NCBI GenBank assembly: GCA_024663395.1
Contig: JANFAH010000009.1
Span: 868,001 to 932,000 of the forward strand
Length of the DNA: 64,000 nucleotides
Source: Pisolithus tinctorius
Taxonomy: Eukaryota; Basidiomycota; Agaricomycetes; Boletales; Pisolithaceae
Direction of reading: 5' to 3'
This document shows positions 35,652-52,251 of the stretch, piece after piece. Each line of letters begins with the position of its first letter. Positions within the stretch are counted from its first letter, which is position 1. The notes beneath the pieces were generated by a model. It was not told the DNA's origin and ran no database searches. It was given only the letters and a program-made list of their open reading frames with translations. Made by a program: the position numbers and the translations under genes.

Positions 35652-38534
35652 TCACCAGTTCATGGTGCTCTCACGCAGGATCGGTGTAGAGATCGCGGCT
35701 GGGATAATAGGACGACGATCTCTCATGACAGATGCACGATGATCGTATGTTTCGTCTTCCGGATGTACGCCTTGATAGCCGCGTAAACTGTCTTCGGCAT
35801 AATAGAAGCTTCGCCTTCTTGGCCCACCAACGCTGTCGCGATCGAATTCCTGGCCCTCCGGGCGCACGCCGACCACCTCCGTTAAAGGTCTGTGCCCAGC
35901 TTCCTGGCGGCGCTTGTAAGAACGGTAGGCAACATAGCCGACAATCATGAATGCGATGGTTCCCAGGGAACTGACGACGCCTATAATAGCGTCTTTGCGG
36001 ACATCGGATCCTCCTGAGCTACTAGACGAGCTTCCTCCTGGTGTAGGACCGGCGATCGCATCCAGGGCTAAGCTAGGATCGACACAAGCCGCCAGCGTTG
36101 TGGGTATACCTCCACTCTGCCCGGTGTAAAACACGGATTTTTGGTTGGCGATTAGGCTGGAAAGCGTGTCCACCTTGTCGCTAGGTATGTACCCCTGCCA
36201 TATTGTTTCCAGTTGGTCGACGTCCTGCGGGCCAGTGTAGGTAGAAGGCTCGTATACGATCAAGTCGTAATTCATCACTTGCGAAGCTATAACAGGTGTC
36301 AGCACTACGATTTCGGTCAAAGACAGACGCCTACCCCCAATGCCTAGAGCGGTGGCAATGACTTCAGGGAAGTATTCGAAAATCTGGCCTGGTGAGTCAG
36401 CATTCGTTGCTACCCACTCCCAGTTCAACGACTGGTTGAATAAAACGTTGATGAGTGTATAATCAGTTGGAACCAGACTGAGATTGAGCTGTGGTTGAGG
36501 TAAAATAACACTCGGCAAACCACTGGGGAGAGGAGGAGCGGAAGGCGAACTAGTAGGAGCTGCCGAAGCGATTGTCAGTGTTGTAGCTGCTTGGTCAGGG
36601 TTAGTCAACTGCAGAGTCGAGGTGTGGGTTGGTGTGTCGAGCAGCAGCGATGTCACACTTGTAAGGTACATATAATTCGTATTAGTGACGGTGGTTGGTT
36701 GACTGGTCGTCGGGCTCATGGGGCTATTAGACGGGAAGGTTATTGCGGTCGGAACTGGGCCAGAGCTTGTGGGCGTTGCACTATAAGAACTGATAAAGAG
36801 GTGAACATTTCACAACACAAAGGCGGGGATGCTACATACGGAGTGTTTGTGGGTGTGACAGATGGTACTGTCGTTGGCAAGCCGCTGGTGGGAACGGAGG
36901 ATATATCTGAGAGTAGCGAGGTAAGAGGCAGTCCACTACTAGGGGTCACAGTGGGAAGCAATGAGTCTGTAAGGGACCCGACCACAGATGTCGGAAGTAG
37001 ATCGCCGCTTGACTGATCGCTCGAGGAGGGAAGCAATGCGCTGGTGACAGGGCCAATGACAGAGGTCGGCAGCAAGCCATCACTTGATTGTCCACTAGAG
37101 GAGGGAAGCAATGCGCTGGTGACAGGCCCAATTGCAGAAGTCGGGAGCAGATCACCGCTTGATTGACCACTGGAGGAGGGGAGCAATGCGCTGGTGACAG
37201 GTCCGATTGCAGACGTCGGGAGCAAGCCGTTGCTTGATTGACCGCTAGCGGAGGGAAGCAATGCACTGGTAACAGGGCCAATAACGGACGTCGGGAGCAA
37301 GCCGTCGCTTGACTGACCACTCGAGGGAAGCAATGCGCTGGTGATAGGTCCAATCGCAGACGTCGGGAGCAAGCCATTGCTTGATTGACCACTAGAAGAG
37401 GGAAGCAATGCGCTGGTGACAGGGCCGATAACAGATGTCGGGAGCAAGCCATTGCTTGATTGACCACTAGAAGAGGATGCGCTAGTGACGGGGCTCAACG
37501 GGCTTGTGACAGGGCCCACTGCACTAGTGACAGGGCTCAATGCACTGGTGACGGGGACCACTGCGCTAGTGACAGGGCTCAATGCACTGGTGACGGGGCC
37601 TACTGCGCTAGTGACAGGGCTCAATGCACTGGCGACGGGGCCTACTGCACTAGTGACGGGGCTCAATGCACTGGTGACGGGGCCTACTGCGCTAGTGACG
37701 GGGCTCAATGCGCTGGTGACGGGGCCCACTGCGCTAGTGACGGGGCTCAATGCGCTGGTGACGGGGCCTACCGCGCTGGTGACGGGGCTCAATGCACTGG
37801 TGACGGGGCCCACTGCGCTGGTGACAGGGGCCACTGCACTTGTGACGGTGCCCACTGCGCTGGTGACAGGGCTCAATACGCTGGTGACGGGGCCAACTGC
37901 GCTGGTGACAGGGCTCAATACGCTGGTGACGGGGCCAACTGCGCTGGTGACAGGGCCCACTGCACTTGTGACGGGGCCAACTGCGCTAGTGACAGGGTTC
38001 AATGCGCTGGTGACGGGGCTAACTGCGCTGGTGACAGGGCCCACTGCACTTGTGACGGGGCCAACTGCGCTAGTGACAGGGTTCAATGCGCTGGTGACAG
38101 GGCCCACTGCACTTGTGACGGGGCCGATCACAGACGGGAGCAAGCCGTTATTTGATTGGGTAGCGGAAGATGCTGCTGACTGACTCGAGGAAGAAGGCGG
38201 GGCGGAACTCGGTGACGAGGCGGACGTCTGCGTCGTGGACGGAAGAAGTCCGAGTTGGCCTCCAAGCCCACCCAGCACGCCTCCAACATCACCACCTAGC
38301 GAGTCTGCGGACGCGACCAGCGAGACGAGTCAGATGAAACAGCGCGGTGCGAAATGAGACGGTCTTACCGACTGTACCATCCAGACCACCGACAACGCCG
38401 TCAAGCTGTCTGTGCCTCAGCAGGGACCTCCTCGCGTGAGAGAAGGTGGTGGATGAGTGGGACGCGCTGCTTGGGGTGGCGACGAGAGCTGCGACAACTG
38501 CGAGGACGAGCAAATAGCTCGTCGATAGGTACAT
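35652..38534 (-). CDS. MSB2: Msb2/Hkr1-like signalling mucin with long repeat stalk
   Basis: Predicted cell-surface sensor of the filamentation/HOG pathways. Three exons (38534-38369, 38304-36840, 36780-35652) give 919 residues. The signal peptide is MYLSTSYLLVLAVVAALVATPSSASH. A Ser/Thr/Pro-rich stalk follows with about 31 heptads of the type GPVTSAL/SPVTSAV and then about seven 25-residue units with GLLPTS and IGPVTSALLP; heavy O-mannosylation is expected. The juxtamembrane domain (LNLSLVPTDYTLINVLFNQSLNWEWVATN; VDTLSSLIANQKSVFYTG) resembles the conserved fungal Msb2 ectodomain. One membrane span (DAIIGVVSSLGTIAFMIVGYVAYRSYK) and a cytoplasmic tail of about 75 residues end the protein. Resemblance is by layout and juxtamembrane pattern; a different mucin is possible. 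Confidence 0.72.
36965..37470. repeat. 75-base tandem repeat encoding 25-residue units
   Basis: About seven imperfect copies inside the mucin gene. Each unit encodes a serine-rich SSGQSS segment, then GLLPTS and IGPVTSALLP. Unit length varies slightly by loss of one serine codon. It is coding and in frame. Confidence 0.85.
37479..38140. repeat. 21/42-base minisatellite encoding about 31 heptads
   Basis: Tandem heptads xPVTSAx, usually alternating GPVTSAL and SPVTSAV, so the longer period is 42 bases. The G+C-rich units lack stops in several frames. Likely length-variable between strains by replication slippage or unequal exchange. Confidence 0.9.
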
Positions 38535-39089
38535 GGAACTTTTCTATTGATTGGAGCACAAGGGCGATATTTGCAAGGAGGGCGGGTGAACGAGCGTGGG
38601 GTGTTCGCTCCAGAGAGCAAAAACTTGGGACTGCACGACAAAAAAAAGCTGGGATCGCAGCTGTCGACGTCGTCGTCGCAGCGAGCACCCAGAAACACAA
38701 GAAATAGAAAAACAGAGAAAACACGAAAACGACTGGCGAGCCTTGAAGGAATGTGAAACTCAACAGCCCGGATATTGCACGTCTGATCGTCGTCTCACAC
38801 GCTCGTAAACTCATCTCCCTGCCAACACACCGGCGCTTTTCTCATCGCAGTTGCGTCAACCAAGTTCGCTGATATTTTTATTTTGAACGCCTCAAGTACA
38901 GGTACTTTTGAAATATATGATCGAACCTCGTATCCACACAAAGTCCGGCCATGACAACCGTGTCCGACAATTGCGGCCCACCCAATTTGTTAGGTGCATA
39001 TCTTGCATTGCAGCATGGAGGGCATAGCAGACATGTAATACTATCAGAGAACAGTACAGAAACTATCAAGTAAACGATGGCAAGTCGGC
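38535..39089. other. mucin promoter region
   Basis: This lies between the uL23 stop and the mucin start, both on the minus strand. A minus-strand open frame overlapping the mucin start (38401-38814) is a shadow of the signal-peptide exon. No other feature is clear. Confidence 0.5.
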
Positions 39090-39797
39090 TTAGATGAACC
39101 CAATCTGCGCAGGCATCGTGACTTGAGTCGATCGATCACTTCCGTTCCAATCAAATAATACACACCTTGTTTGCAACATCGAGTGCATCGTGGTCAGATG
39201 TAAGACGCACATACGCCTTCTTTTTGCCGTCGGGTCTGTGCAACGCTTCAGTTAGCGTCCTCCTGGAAATAGAGTACGAGTATGATGCTCACCGGATGAG
39301 GGTGTTGATTTTCGCAGCCTGAACATCATACAACTTCTTCACAGCGTCCTTGATTTGACGCTTGTTGGACCGGAGATCCACGATGAACACCAACGTGTTG
39401 TGCTCCTCGATCTTCTTCATTGCCGACTCCGTGTTCAATGGTCTACCAATCCTGGTCAACCCAGCCACATAAACGCGACAAAGTCACCCATATACGCACG
39501 ACACGATAGTCCGGTACTCATCCATCCGCGGTGCATGAGGAACAGATTTCCGTTGGTATTTGGGATTACGAGCGAGTTTGAGCGTCTTTGGCCGGCGGAA
39601 TGTAACAGAAAAGCGTGGCTTGCGTTTACCATGTGAGTGCACGCCTTGCAGCACGGCCTTTTTTGCGGCCTTGGCCTTGGCGTCCTTTCCTCCGGCTTTA
39701 GCGGGTGCTGAGGGAAACTCAACGATCCGTATGGCCCAAGTCATCAGGACATGGTCGTACCTGCTGCTTTGCCCTTCGCTGTCTTCGTGGGGGCCAT
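39090..39797 (-). CDS. RPL25: cytosolic large-subunit ribosomal protein uL23 (RPL25/L23a)
   Basis: Core 60S ribosomal protein at the peptide exit site, docking SRP and nascent-chain factors. Five exons (39797-39761, 39707-39503, 39442-39293, 39235-39166, 39104-39090) give 158 residues. The basic N-terminus ([29 protein letters not shown]) precedes the conserved [74 protein letters not shown] and the final [12 protein letters not shown]. The last exon is only 15 bases. The third exon's acceptor could be at GATTGG or ACCATTG; the latter gives the length closest to the family. Confidence 0.95.
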
Positions 39798-40225
39798 CGG
39801 TGATAAGTCTACAAGGGAAACAACGTCAATACCCAGCCGAAACAAAGTTTGCCTCGCCAGACGAAGCTGCAACCCGTTCCATGCGATCTAACGCGACGCG
39901 CCATCCGACCTCATCCCGAGCCATCCATCATAATTCGGGTGGATTCGTCCTCATTCCGCCAAGTTTCCCCGAAAGACGGGGCATGAACGTCCTGGGCTTC
40001 GTCACACTGAGCAGAGTGTTGGGCTTACCTTGATGATATGCGGCCTTGCTCGTTGGTGTGGATGGGTCGTGAAGTGGGATCTGACAGCCCCGGGTATTGC
40101 CGAGGAAAGTGGTGTGGCTGTGTCGGATGTGCAGGCCGAGGGAGGAACTGGAATTCGTAGCAAAACAATATTGTAGAACTACAGATACAGTACATGAACT
40201 AATACCAACAGTAGAGCGTAGAGTA
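39798..40225. other. uL23 promoter and SMC3 3' flank
   Basis: Tandem minus-strand genes flank it. A 108-codon frame overlapping 39928-40254 is a shadow of SMC3's last exon and has no recognised product. No clear motif was seen. Confidence 0.45.
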
Positions 40226-44740
<4,515 letters not shown>

Positions 44741-44788
44741 CTAACACTTTCGGTAGTACGGGACTAGCAGTGAACAGGTGTGATGATA

Positions 44789-44796
44789 TCACGTGA
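44789..44796. promoter_or_regulatory. TCACGTGA palindrome upstream of SMC3
   Basis: It lies 154 bases before the SMC3 start codon, in the gap between SMC3 and the zinc alcohol dehydrogenase. Fourth of four copies in the window. Confidence 0.45.
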
Positions 44797-44830
44797 TGCG
44801 TGACATACGCGTCACTCCAACTAATTTTGT

Positions 44831-46529
44831 TTACTTCCAAGGGTCAAACAGAACCTTTCCACACTTCCCTTTGTCGAACTCTTCGTACATCCTCCCTGCT
44901 TCACTGAATCCCACAACCTTATCAACTAAACTCACTTCTCCTCCTATGTCTCCAAATATATCTTGTCTGCGTACAAGCAGGTCCAGTGCCATCGGGAACA
45001 TCGCCCGAACTGGACACCGGCCAAAATCGAGCGAGACGTTCTTGTCGTAAAGCTCTTGGCCAGTGAACGGAACCGTGGAATTGGAGTGCACCCCGACAGA
45101 TGTAATGCAACCAAATGGCCTCACGAGTTCGTATGCAAGTGACAGCGCACTGTTGTTCCCAACAGCCTGTTATTGTCAGCCACAATGTGATCACTGCAAC
45201 AGACTGCAAATGTCCTCACCTCCAAAACAACGCTGCAACCAACTCCGTTACTCCACTCAGATACAATGTTCCTGCTGTCTTCGATGCTGGCGACTTGCAG
45301 GTAACCCCTCTCCTGTTCCTGGGATATTTTCGAATAGATCCTTGCAAGTTTGCTACGTCTCGCTTCATTAAGGTCAATTGCGACTAGTTTGAAGTCCAAG
45401 CCTTTAGTGTAGAAAGTATCAAGGGCTGCGATGCAGGCACACTACAGAGTTCCCAATCTCTACTGACCTCATGCATGAAGAACTCACCATTCCAACAGGC
45501 CCAAGCCCAATAACAGCGATCAACAAGACTGTATCATGTTGGCGCAATCCGTTTGGAGCCTGTGCGCCTTCCAGGGTAACAATGGTGGAACTGTGAGGAT
45601 ATGGCTGTGATGTCATCATCGGCAGACTCTTGGGGTGGTTCAAGGCCTGGAAGGCCGCAAACACACCAGTAGGAAGAATGTCACAAAGCATGAGCAGTGA
45701 GGAGTCCGCTAGTTTTGGGATAGAACGTCGCATCTCAAGTTCTTGACCCGCATAAGCAACTACGACTTCGCCCAGTCTGTATAGCGTCCCACCGGCCTTG
45801 GGGACGCGAACATACTGCGCCTGCCCTCCAGGAGTGCTTGGCGTTCCAAAGAGGCGACACTCCACACATCTAGAGGTGAAACCGAGGCGACAGAAGCTAA
45901 AATGATTGGTATATCATCGTACGTCAGGTCAGCAGAAATGTTGTCATCTAACAACACCTACTGGCATTCCCCACATGAGACTGTGAAGGGGGAGATGACC
46001 TTGTCGCCAACCTTGAGGGTAGAGTAGAGGGAAGGGCGATCGCGCGACGCCGGATGAAAACTCGAACCGAGCTCTATGACTTCCCCCACGAATTCGTGCC
46101 CGCAAACACAACTGATAAAGGACATCTGCTTTCTACGACGAAACTTAGGGGCTTCTTCGAATGACTTACGATTCTGTTAACCCCGCGGTCCCACGATAAA
46201 TGTGCAGGTCACTCCCGCACAATCCAGCTAGCTGCTACAATGACAATCGTGGCGTCTGAACGGCCATGTCTTACTTACTTTGACTTTGACAATTGCATCA
46301 TCTGGATGTTCGATCCTGTCGGTTTCAACGTGAATGATAGGTAAATGTGCTCGAAGAATGGAAGGTGGGACCGGGGACTATATTTGAATAGGCTGCTGCC
46401 TAATGTCTACCCCCTGGGCTACCTCTATGTTTGAACCCAAACCTACCTCGGGAAAGCAACCTTTTCGACGCGAATGTCATACGCAGGGGGATACCAGAGA
46501 ATAGCCAGCTGATCCACAGGGGAAGACAT
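44831..46529 (-). CDS. zinc-dependent alcohol/polyol dehydrogenase, medium-chain family
   Basis: Predicted NAD(P)-dependent dehydrogenase of secondary alcohols or sugar alcohols. About eight exons and roughly 400 residues. The start MSSPVDQLAILWYPPAYDIRVEKV leads to the catalytic zinc site (LAGLCGSDLHIYRG and CVCGHEFVGEVIELG). The structural-zinc lobe is CGECHFCRLGFTSRCVECRLFGTP, completed by an exon junction. The Rossmann part shows VIGLGPVG and LVAIDLNEARRSKLARIY. The C-terminus reads DFGRCPVRAMFPMALDLL and GKVLFDPWK. It differs from the zinc-free quinone oxidoreductase at the left end of the window. The closest bacterial relatives are threonine, sorbitol and formaldehyde dehydrogenases; the substrate cannot be told from sequence. 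Confidence 0.87.
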
Positions 46530-46790
46530 CTTCAGGGGACTTGTGTGTCGTCAGAACCTAATTATGACGTGTGAGTTAGGGTGCGCACGGCTGACACTCG
46601 GTCGTCGTCGGTCACTGGGAGACTCCGAAGGCAACCAGATTGAAGACCAAAACGGCTAGAGCCGAGACTACTTGGAACTTACAAAACAGACCCCAGGTTC
46701 ATAAACAAATTCATGCGACCACAACGAAATCCGCGTGTACTATTATACAATGCATTCTATCTCGTCTACCCAATATAATCATGCAGGCCG

Positions 46791-49700
46791 TCAACGCTGT
46801 ATGTCGACATTGGCAACTTTAGCCAAAAATCGTTCGACAACTGACTTCCCGCGGCGGAGATTAGCCAGAGAAATACGTTCGTTGGGCAGATGGGCTCGGT
46901 CCTATGTTAATGCAGAATCATTAACACTCCTTCCCACCAACTAAGCAGTAAAGATGTTACCATGCTTTGACCCAGAGGAAGGTGAAGCGCTCGACAACCG
47001 AACTCTTTCTCTAGGTTGGGTATAGAGGGTATAGACTACCATCATATCGTCAGAAGCAACTCGTTCGAAAAAACTAAGAACTTACCCCGCCTTCCCTTAT
47101 TCGAAGTGGTTGCACTCCCCACTCTTCGTGAACAGCAGACTCAAGTGCATTGAACCACGGACCATCCAAGTCCCCAAGCCACCAGTCGGCTGTTCGCTCA
47201 ATGATAACCTGTTTGGACGTTAGCGATGCCATCCGTCTTCGACAGGATGGAAGCCCAACCGATAACGCATTGGGAGAATTGAAAGAATTGAAAGAGGCTT
47301 GTAGATGCGACACGACGGATCGCGATACACTCTCTAAGTCCTGATCGGGCACGATACGTAGCGAAACTTGGGCTGTAACCGTGCCGGGAATGACAGTGGA
47401 GTCTGTATATGTGCGTCACTCAGTGCCAAGTGTCGAAACGAATGAAAACTTACTTCCAGGTCCTGATACGGCAAGGTTATGGACGGTAAGGGACGGTTCT
47501 CGCCACCTTGATGATAGGACAGAGCCCGGGCTTCTTGTCACCTGAGACAAGAGTGTGTATAGCTGCTTTTCGTCTTCCGTCTGTTGTCTAACACTTTCAT
47601 CTAAGGTTCTGATGAGTCTCGGCCGGGTATATGAATAGGACATCCAATACGAACAAAACCCGGGGATAGCTACTTTCCTCTGACTATCTGTTAGTGTTGA
47701 AAGCAAACGAATCCTGCAAACAAGGTGAGAAGGCGGCGTGCATAGGTGATTTATGGCATACATGTCTAACATCGGTTCAACTACCGCACCACCTTCAATT
47801 CCAGAATGCTGGTCCGGAGCTCCACTTGAGATCTGCAAACTCGGGTTCACAGTAAGAAATGCCGTGCCACGTAAGTACGCACCGCAAGGGTTGCGTGCAC
47901 GACGCCTCGTAAGCCGTAAGTAATACATGGTGGATACTCAGTTATCCACGTAGAATTGCTATCAAATGTAAAGTCAGGGACAAGTACGGAGGAATGATTC
48001 ACACCTTAAAAGGATTGCGTCGATGCTTCCTATCTGCGCCTGCTGAGAATAAGTGGCAGTGCAGCGGGGAAGAGAGTGAGGGAAAACCTTGTGTTTTCGT
48101 ACGGTATCCATGAAGCCGGTGCTTCCTACTTCCTCCTCTCCTTCGATCAAGAAGATAAGATCCACGCCAAGGGCTCGCCTTCTGAGAAGCTCGGCAGCTG
48201 CACAAGCGATAGCGATTATTGGCCCCTTGTTGTCCGTTACGCCGCGCCCATACAAGTATCCATTACGGCCAAGGACTGTGAAAGGATCGGAATTCCAGCC
48301 ATCCCTCGGTGCTGAGACAACATCGTAATGCCTGAGAAACTTCGAGTGTAAGTGATGAGTTCTTAAGGAATCTTCCTCGGTGTTTATTCACCCATAGAAG
48401 AGTATCCTGGGTTTGGGTTGCTCTCCTTGAGTACCCTGAAAAGTTGCCAAAACAACAGGATTCCCCATTTCGCAAGTGGGTAGCTGCGGAGGATAATGTC
48501 ACTATTCGACGTTACATCACTAGAATATTGCTCACAAGTGTAGACTCTGCCCCAAGTTGATGAAGACACTTTTTGAGCCACATGGCAGCTTGCCGACAAT
48601 CTTCGTGGTGCAGCGGGTCCGAGCTCACGCTCGGAATAGAGACGAATGTAGACAGCGCATAAGTCAGGACATCTGTCGCCAGCATGATATTAGAAAAATG
48701 ATGTCGACAAACCATACATACCATGGTCATCATCGCCGTTCAGGTCCACAATGGAATGATCAATAAACTTTTCACTGTCGCTGGCTTCCAGAGGTACTGC
48801 TATGTCCCAAATCTGACTAACGTTGGCACAGTTGACAGTATTAAATGAGACGACGTACTTTGACGAACCCATCGTTTGCCCCAGTCACCAGCACAAAGCC
48901 ATTCGCTTCGGTGGACTGAGTAATAACAGACGAGAGCACAATCCCGTCGTGTGCTTTCCAAGTTGACGTGCAATTAAAGGAAGGAGACCAGCGCTGCGTC
49001 ATCATTGGCGACGATGACCAAATTCAGTCCGGAATCGGACTGACCTGAACTTGACCGTTTGCAGAACAGGTGAACAAGTCTGAATGTATCATCGACAAGG
49101 ACAGGATATCGACATTCTGGCAAAGAATAAACCTTGTCTACTGAGCCACACAATAATGACTCTTACCTCCTGCACTATAATCGTGCGCACAAGTGTCTTG
49201 GTTTCCAGGTCGAAAACCTTGACATAACCATCCTGACAACCAGCGAAGACGGTGTCACTTCTGGCTGCAAGTGATAGTACGGCACCATGAGAGCATTCGA
49301 AGGTGTGAAGAAGTTTCGGTCCGGATGACATGCAGTTCCACAGCTACAGGCAAAAGAGGATCGGCAAGAACTGCAAACGGCATTAAAATAACACACCTTA
49401 ACAGTCTCGTCCCCGCTACCTGTCAAAAGTTGTTGACACCTGCCAGACGGTGAAAGAGGATCATCGGAGCCTGCTCTAGAAGACGGTACGATTGCCATGC
49501 AGTAGACATAACCATAGTGTGCAGAGTCTATGACGTTCGATGCTGGGATATCAAAAGCGGAGGCAGTGTTCATGCCCTTCTCCGACGAGGGAGGCGAGAA
49601 CGAGCCAAAATTGTTGGCAAAGAGGTCAGCAGGCTTGTGCGTGTACTGAGGATAGCTGTCAAAGAACTTGTGAACCTTGCGTGAGGGTGTCGACACGCCA

Positions 49701-50752
49701 GAGCTAGTCTCCTTAATTCGCTGACCGATTTGATCCTCGGAAAATCCGAACCACTGAAGTGAGGTGTTTTGGCAACCGATGTATATGGTTTGCAGACTGG
49801 GATTCCATGCCAGCGAAAAGAGATCACCTGCCCCTGTTTCTAGGTATGGATACAGGACGTAGATCTGTTCGAAACTCGCAGTGGACCATATCTGATGAAT
49901 TCTTAGACTCTGAAACAATGGTGCCAATGCATACCGCGCACCCTAACTGTACTGTCACCTGCAACTGGCGATGAAAGTCGGTCATGTTTGAAAGACGAAC
50001 AGCCTACCCGAAGCGCTAAACAACCACCGCTTCTCTTCTGCAAGCTCTAAAGCGAGTATGCTACCCGTATGACCCCGTAGACTTGTCTTGAGGGTGCAAG
50101 TTTGCTTTGACCAGACCTACAACACTGAGTACGCGTGGGACATTCGGTAGCACTCGCTAGCAACCTACAGATATATCTTGGCATTGTCCCCCAGCATATA
50201 TGTGCTCGGTATCAGCCATCAAACTGAGGACAGACCTGTTCTCATCTCCCAACGAATGAACAAGAAGTGGCGACGGCAGCGACGGTATGGGTTTGCTGAC
50301 AGAGGCTGCAGAGTCGAACATAAGAGAAAAACACCAGCTCTCTGGGCACATTTCGGGACATACGAGGAGGAATGGTAGCAGTAGGTGTTCCAGAGCTTAC
50401 CCTTTTGTATGTATTCATTCCTTGTAAATGGCCCGAGGAAGCGTGGATGGCACCAATCGGGTGAACAGTACCAGTAGTAAAAACGCGCGAATGAGATAAT
50501 TACAACGGCTGATACTTGCTGGCGGTCCGGGGTAAATTTGTGCAAAAGCTGCTGGGTCAAGAGTAAGTTTGGAGTAAGTACTATGGCGTAATCCGAAGTT
50601 TCAGATATACTGGGACCTCCAATGTCGAAGCAGGTGTCTTGGCGCGGGCTCGGACTGTTCGCTTGAACCTTCCACCGATCGATGGTTGCGGTCACTGTGT
50701 AACTTGAAGTACCACCGACGGCCTTGACCGGGCGCGTGGCAGATTGCGACAT
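46791..50752 (-). CDS. DUG2: glutathione-degrading complex subunit Dug2 (WD40 plus M20 peptidase)
   Basis: In yeast, Dug2 joins Dug3 to cleave glutathione outside the gamma-glutamyl cycle. About fifteen exons and roughly 950 residues. The N-terminal half is a WD40 propeller (RSVLSLMADTEHIYAGGQCQDISVW; LLTGSGDETVKLWN; SLAARSDTVFAGCQDGYVKVFDLETKTLV; LVTGANDGFVKIWD). The C-terminal half is an M20 metallopeptidase with ILFYGHYDVV, GRGVTDNKGP and FLIEGEEEVGS, which carry the zinc-binding and catalytic residues, then a dimerisation insert and IREGGSIPSI. The stop is at 46793-46791. It is head to head with an RPAP3-like gene with only 36 bases between the start codons. Confidence 0.88.
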
Positions 50753-50788
50753 CGATTTGAACTCGTTGGCTTGAAACCATCACACAAA
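50753..50788. promoter_or_regulatory. 36-base divergent start-to-start spacer
   Basis: Only 36 bases separate the ATG codons of DUG2 (minus) and the RPAP3-like gene (plus), so at least one leader or promoter must overlap the other's transcript. No TATA box is visible. Confidence 0.7.
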
Positions 50789-52072
50789 ATGGTGTCAGAA
50801 ACAGCGAAGTTGGCGAAAGAAAAGGTATTCTAATCCATTCCCAGGAGACTTTCCAAGGCATGCATCTCATTGGCCTCTCCAGGGTAACGGGGCCTTTAAG
50901 GCTGGTGACTATCCCACTGCAATAGGCCATTATACCACCGCCATCCTTGCAGATGGAAATGATCCAACCTTCTACCTCAACCGTGCTGCCGCATATCTGA
51001 AACTAGGCAAGTACGTTCTTGCGTTTCTTCTACATATTTTGCCGCGACTGATCGTCTCTGCCCTCCTAGAAACGAAGATGCTGAAAGAGATAGCACGAAA
51101 GTCCTCGCGTTAAGCCCAAATAATGTAAAGGCACTCTTCAGAAGAGGACAGGCCAGACGATCTTTGAGCAACTTCGACGATGCTCGCCAAGGTGAGGATC
51201 TCACGCACTGGACGCTCGAGGGGTAAAATCATTCTTCAGACTTCAACGAGGCCCTTAGGCTGGAGCCCTCAAACATGTCCATAAAGAACGAACTTGCCGA
51301 GCTAGAGGAGGAAACACGAGAGAGACAAGGCAAGCCGGTGGTAAGAAGTTATTCGTATCCTTGTACGTGGATTCAAACGAATTCTCTAAGCCGAGACGCC
51401 GTCGAGTACCGATCGAAATTATTGAGCCAGAGGCAGATAAGTCGCCGGTGGCGAAGGATGAGCCTTTGCTACAGCCAGTGTCATCCAGGGATCTGAAGCC
51501 TGAGACCAAGCGAGAAACCAGAGAGCAGTTACCTCCTAAGCCCCAAACATTTGCAGACGCAAAACAAGCTCGGGAATCCAAGGGTACTCGAGTCGGTGGT
51601 GGCATATTCCGACCATCCGGAAATCACACTATCGTTACGAGAACAACGAACGAGGCCTCTCACGAGCCAAGGTCAGGCAAGGCAAATACCACGCCCGTAC
51701 AGTCCCCGACGACACTTTTTGATTTTACTAAATCATGGAACTCTTTGGAAACTGACGAGGCTCGGTGGAAGCTCATGTGTGTAAGTGACAAGCTTCAGAC
51801 GAGATTCCGGGATCACAGACTTTTTGGCTGTACTTTAGACGATCCCTCCGTCCTCTCTTCCTGCACTGTTCCAGGCATCCCTGGAACCTGATTTACTTAA
51901 ATCGATCCTGCATACTTTCCAGGCGGTCTGCAATCCGTCTACCAGTAGCGTCATACGGGATTACCTGACAGCCCTCATGAGAGTTCAAAGGTTTGGGACA
52001 GTGATGTTATTCATGGACAGACAGGAGCGACAACGTCTGGAATCACTTCGCCAGGAGGTGGAATCGTTGTGA
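50789..52072 (+). CDS. RPAP3/SPAG1-like TPR protein with RPAP3 C-terminal domain
   Basis: Predicted co-chaperone linking HSP90 to the R2TP (Rvb1-Rvb2) assembly machine. Six or more exons and roughly 330-340 residues. The start MVSETAKLAKEKGNGAFKAGDYPTAI opens three TPR units (HYTTAILADGNDPTFYLNRAAAYLKLGK; DSTKVLALSPNNVKALFRRGQARRSL; FNEALRLEPSNMSIKNEL), which would hold the HSP90 MEEVD tail. After a charged linker with FADAKQARESKG, the RPAP3-C domain follows: LFDFTKSWNSLETDEARWKLM and PALFQASLEPDLLKSILHTF, ending RQERQRLESLRQEVESL. Yeast Tah1 lacks this second domain, so the architecture is closer to animal RPAP3. Confidence 0.85.
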
Positions 52073-52251
52073 TCGGATGAAGCAAAATATGTGTTCATTT
52101 GCGGTTTTATCATGGTACTTCAGGCGGATGACGTAGCACTGTGGTTTGTTTGCTTCCGCTCTCTCGAGACACCGGGACTCCTGTCATTCGTCCATATATT
52201 TAGAGCCTGATCATGATGTGGCAACTGGCTGAAGTCCGGGTAAATTAATGG

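Noticed and set aside
36965..38140. CRISPR-like or satellite array
   Set aside because: The repeats are in frame, encode a Ser/Thr/Pro stalk, and there are no spacers.
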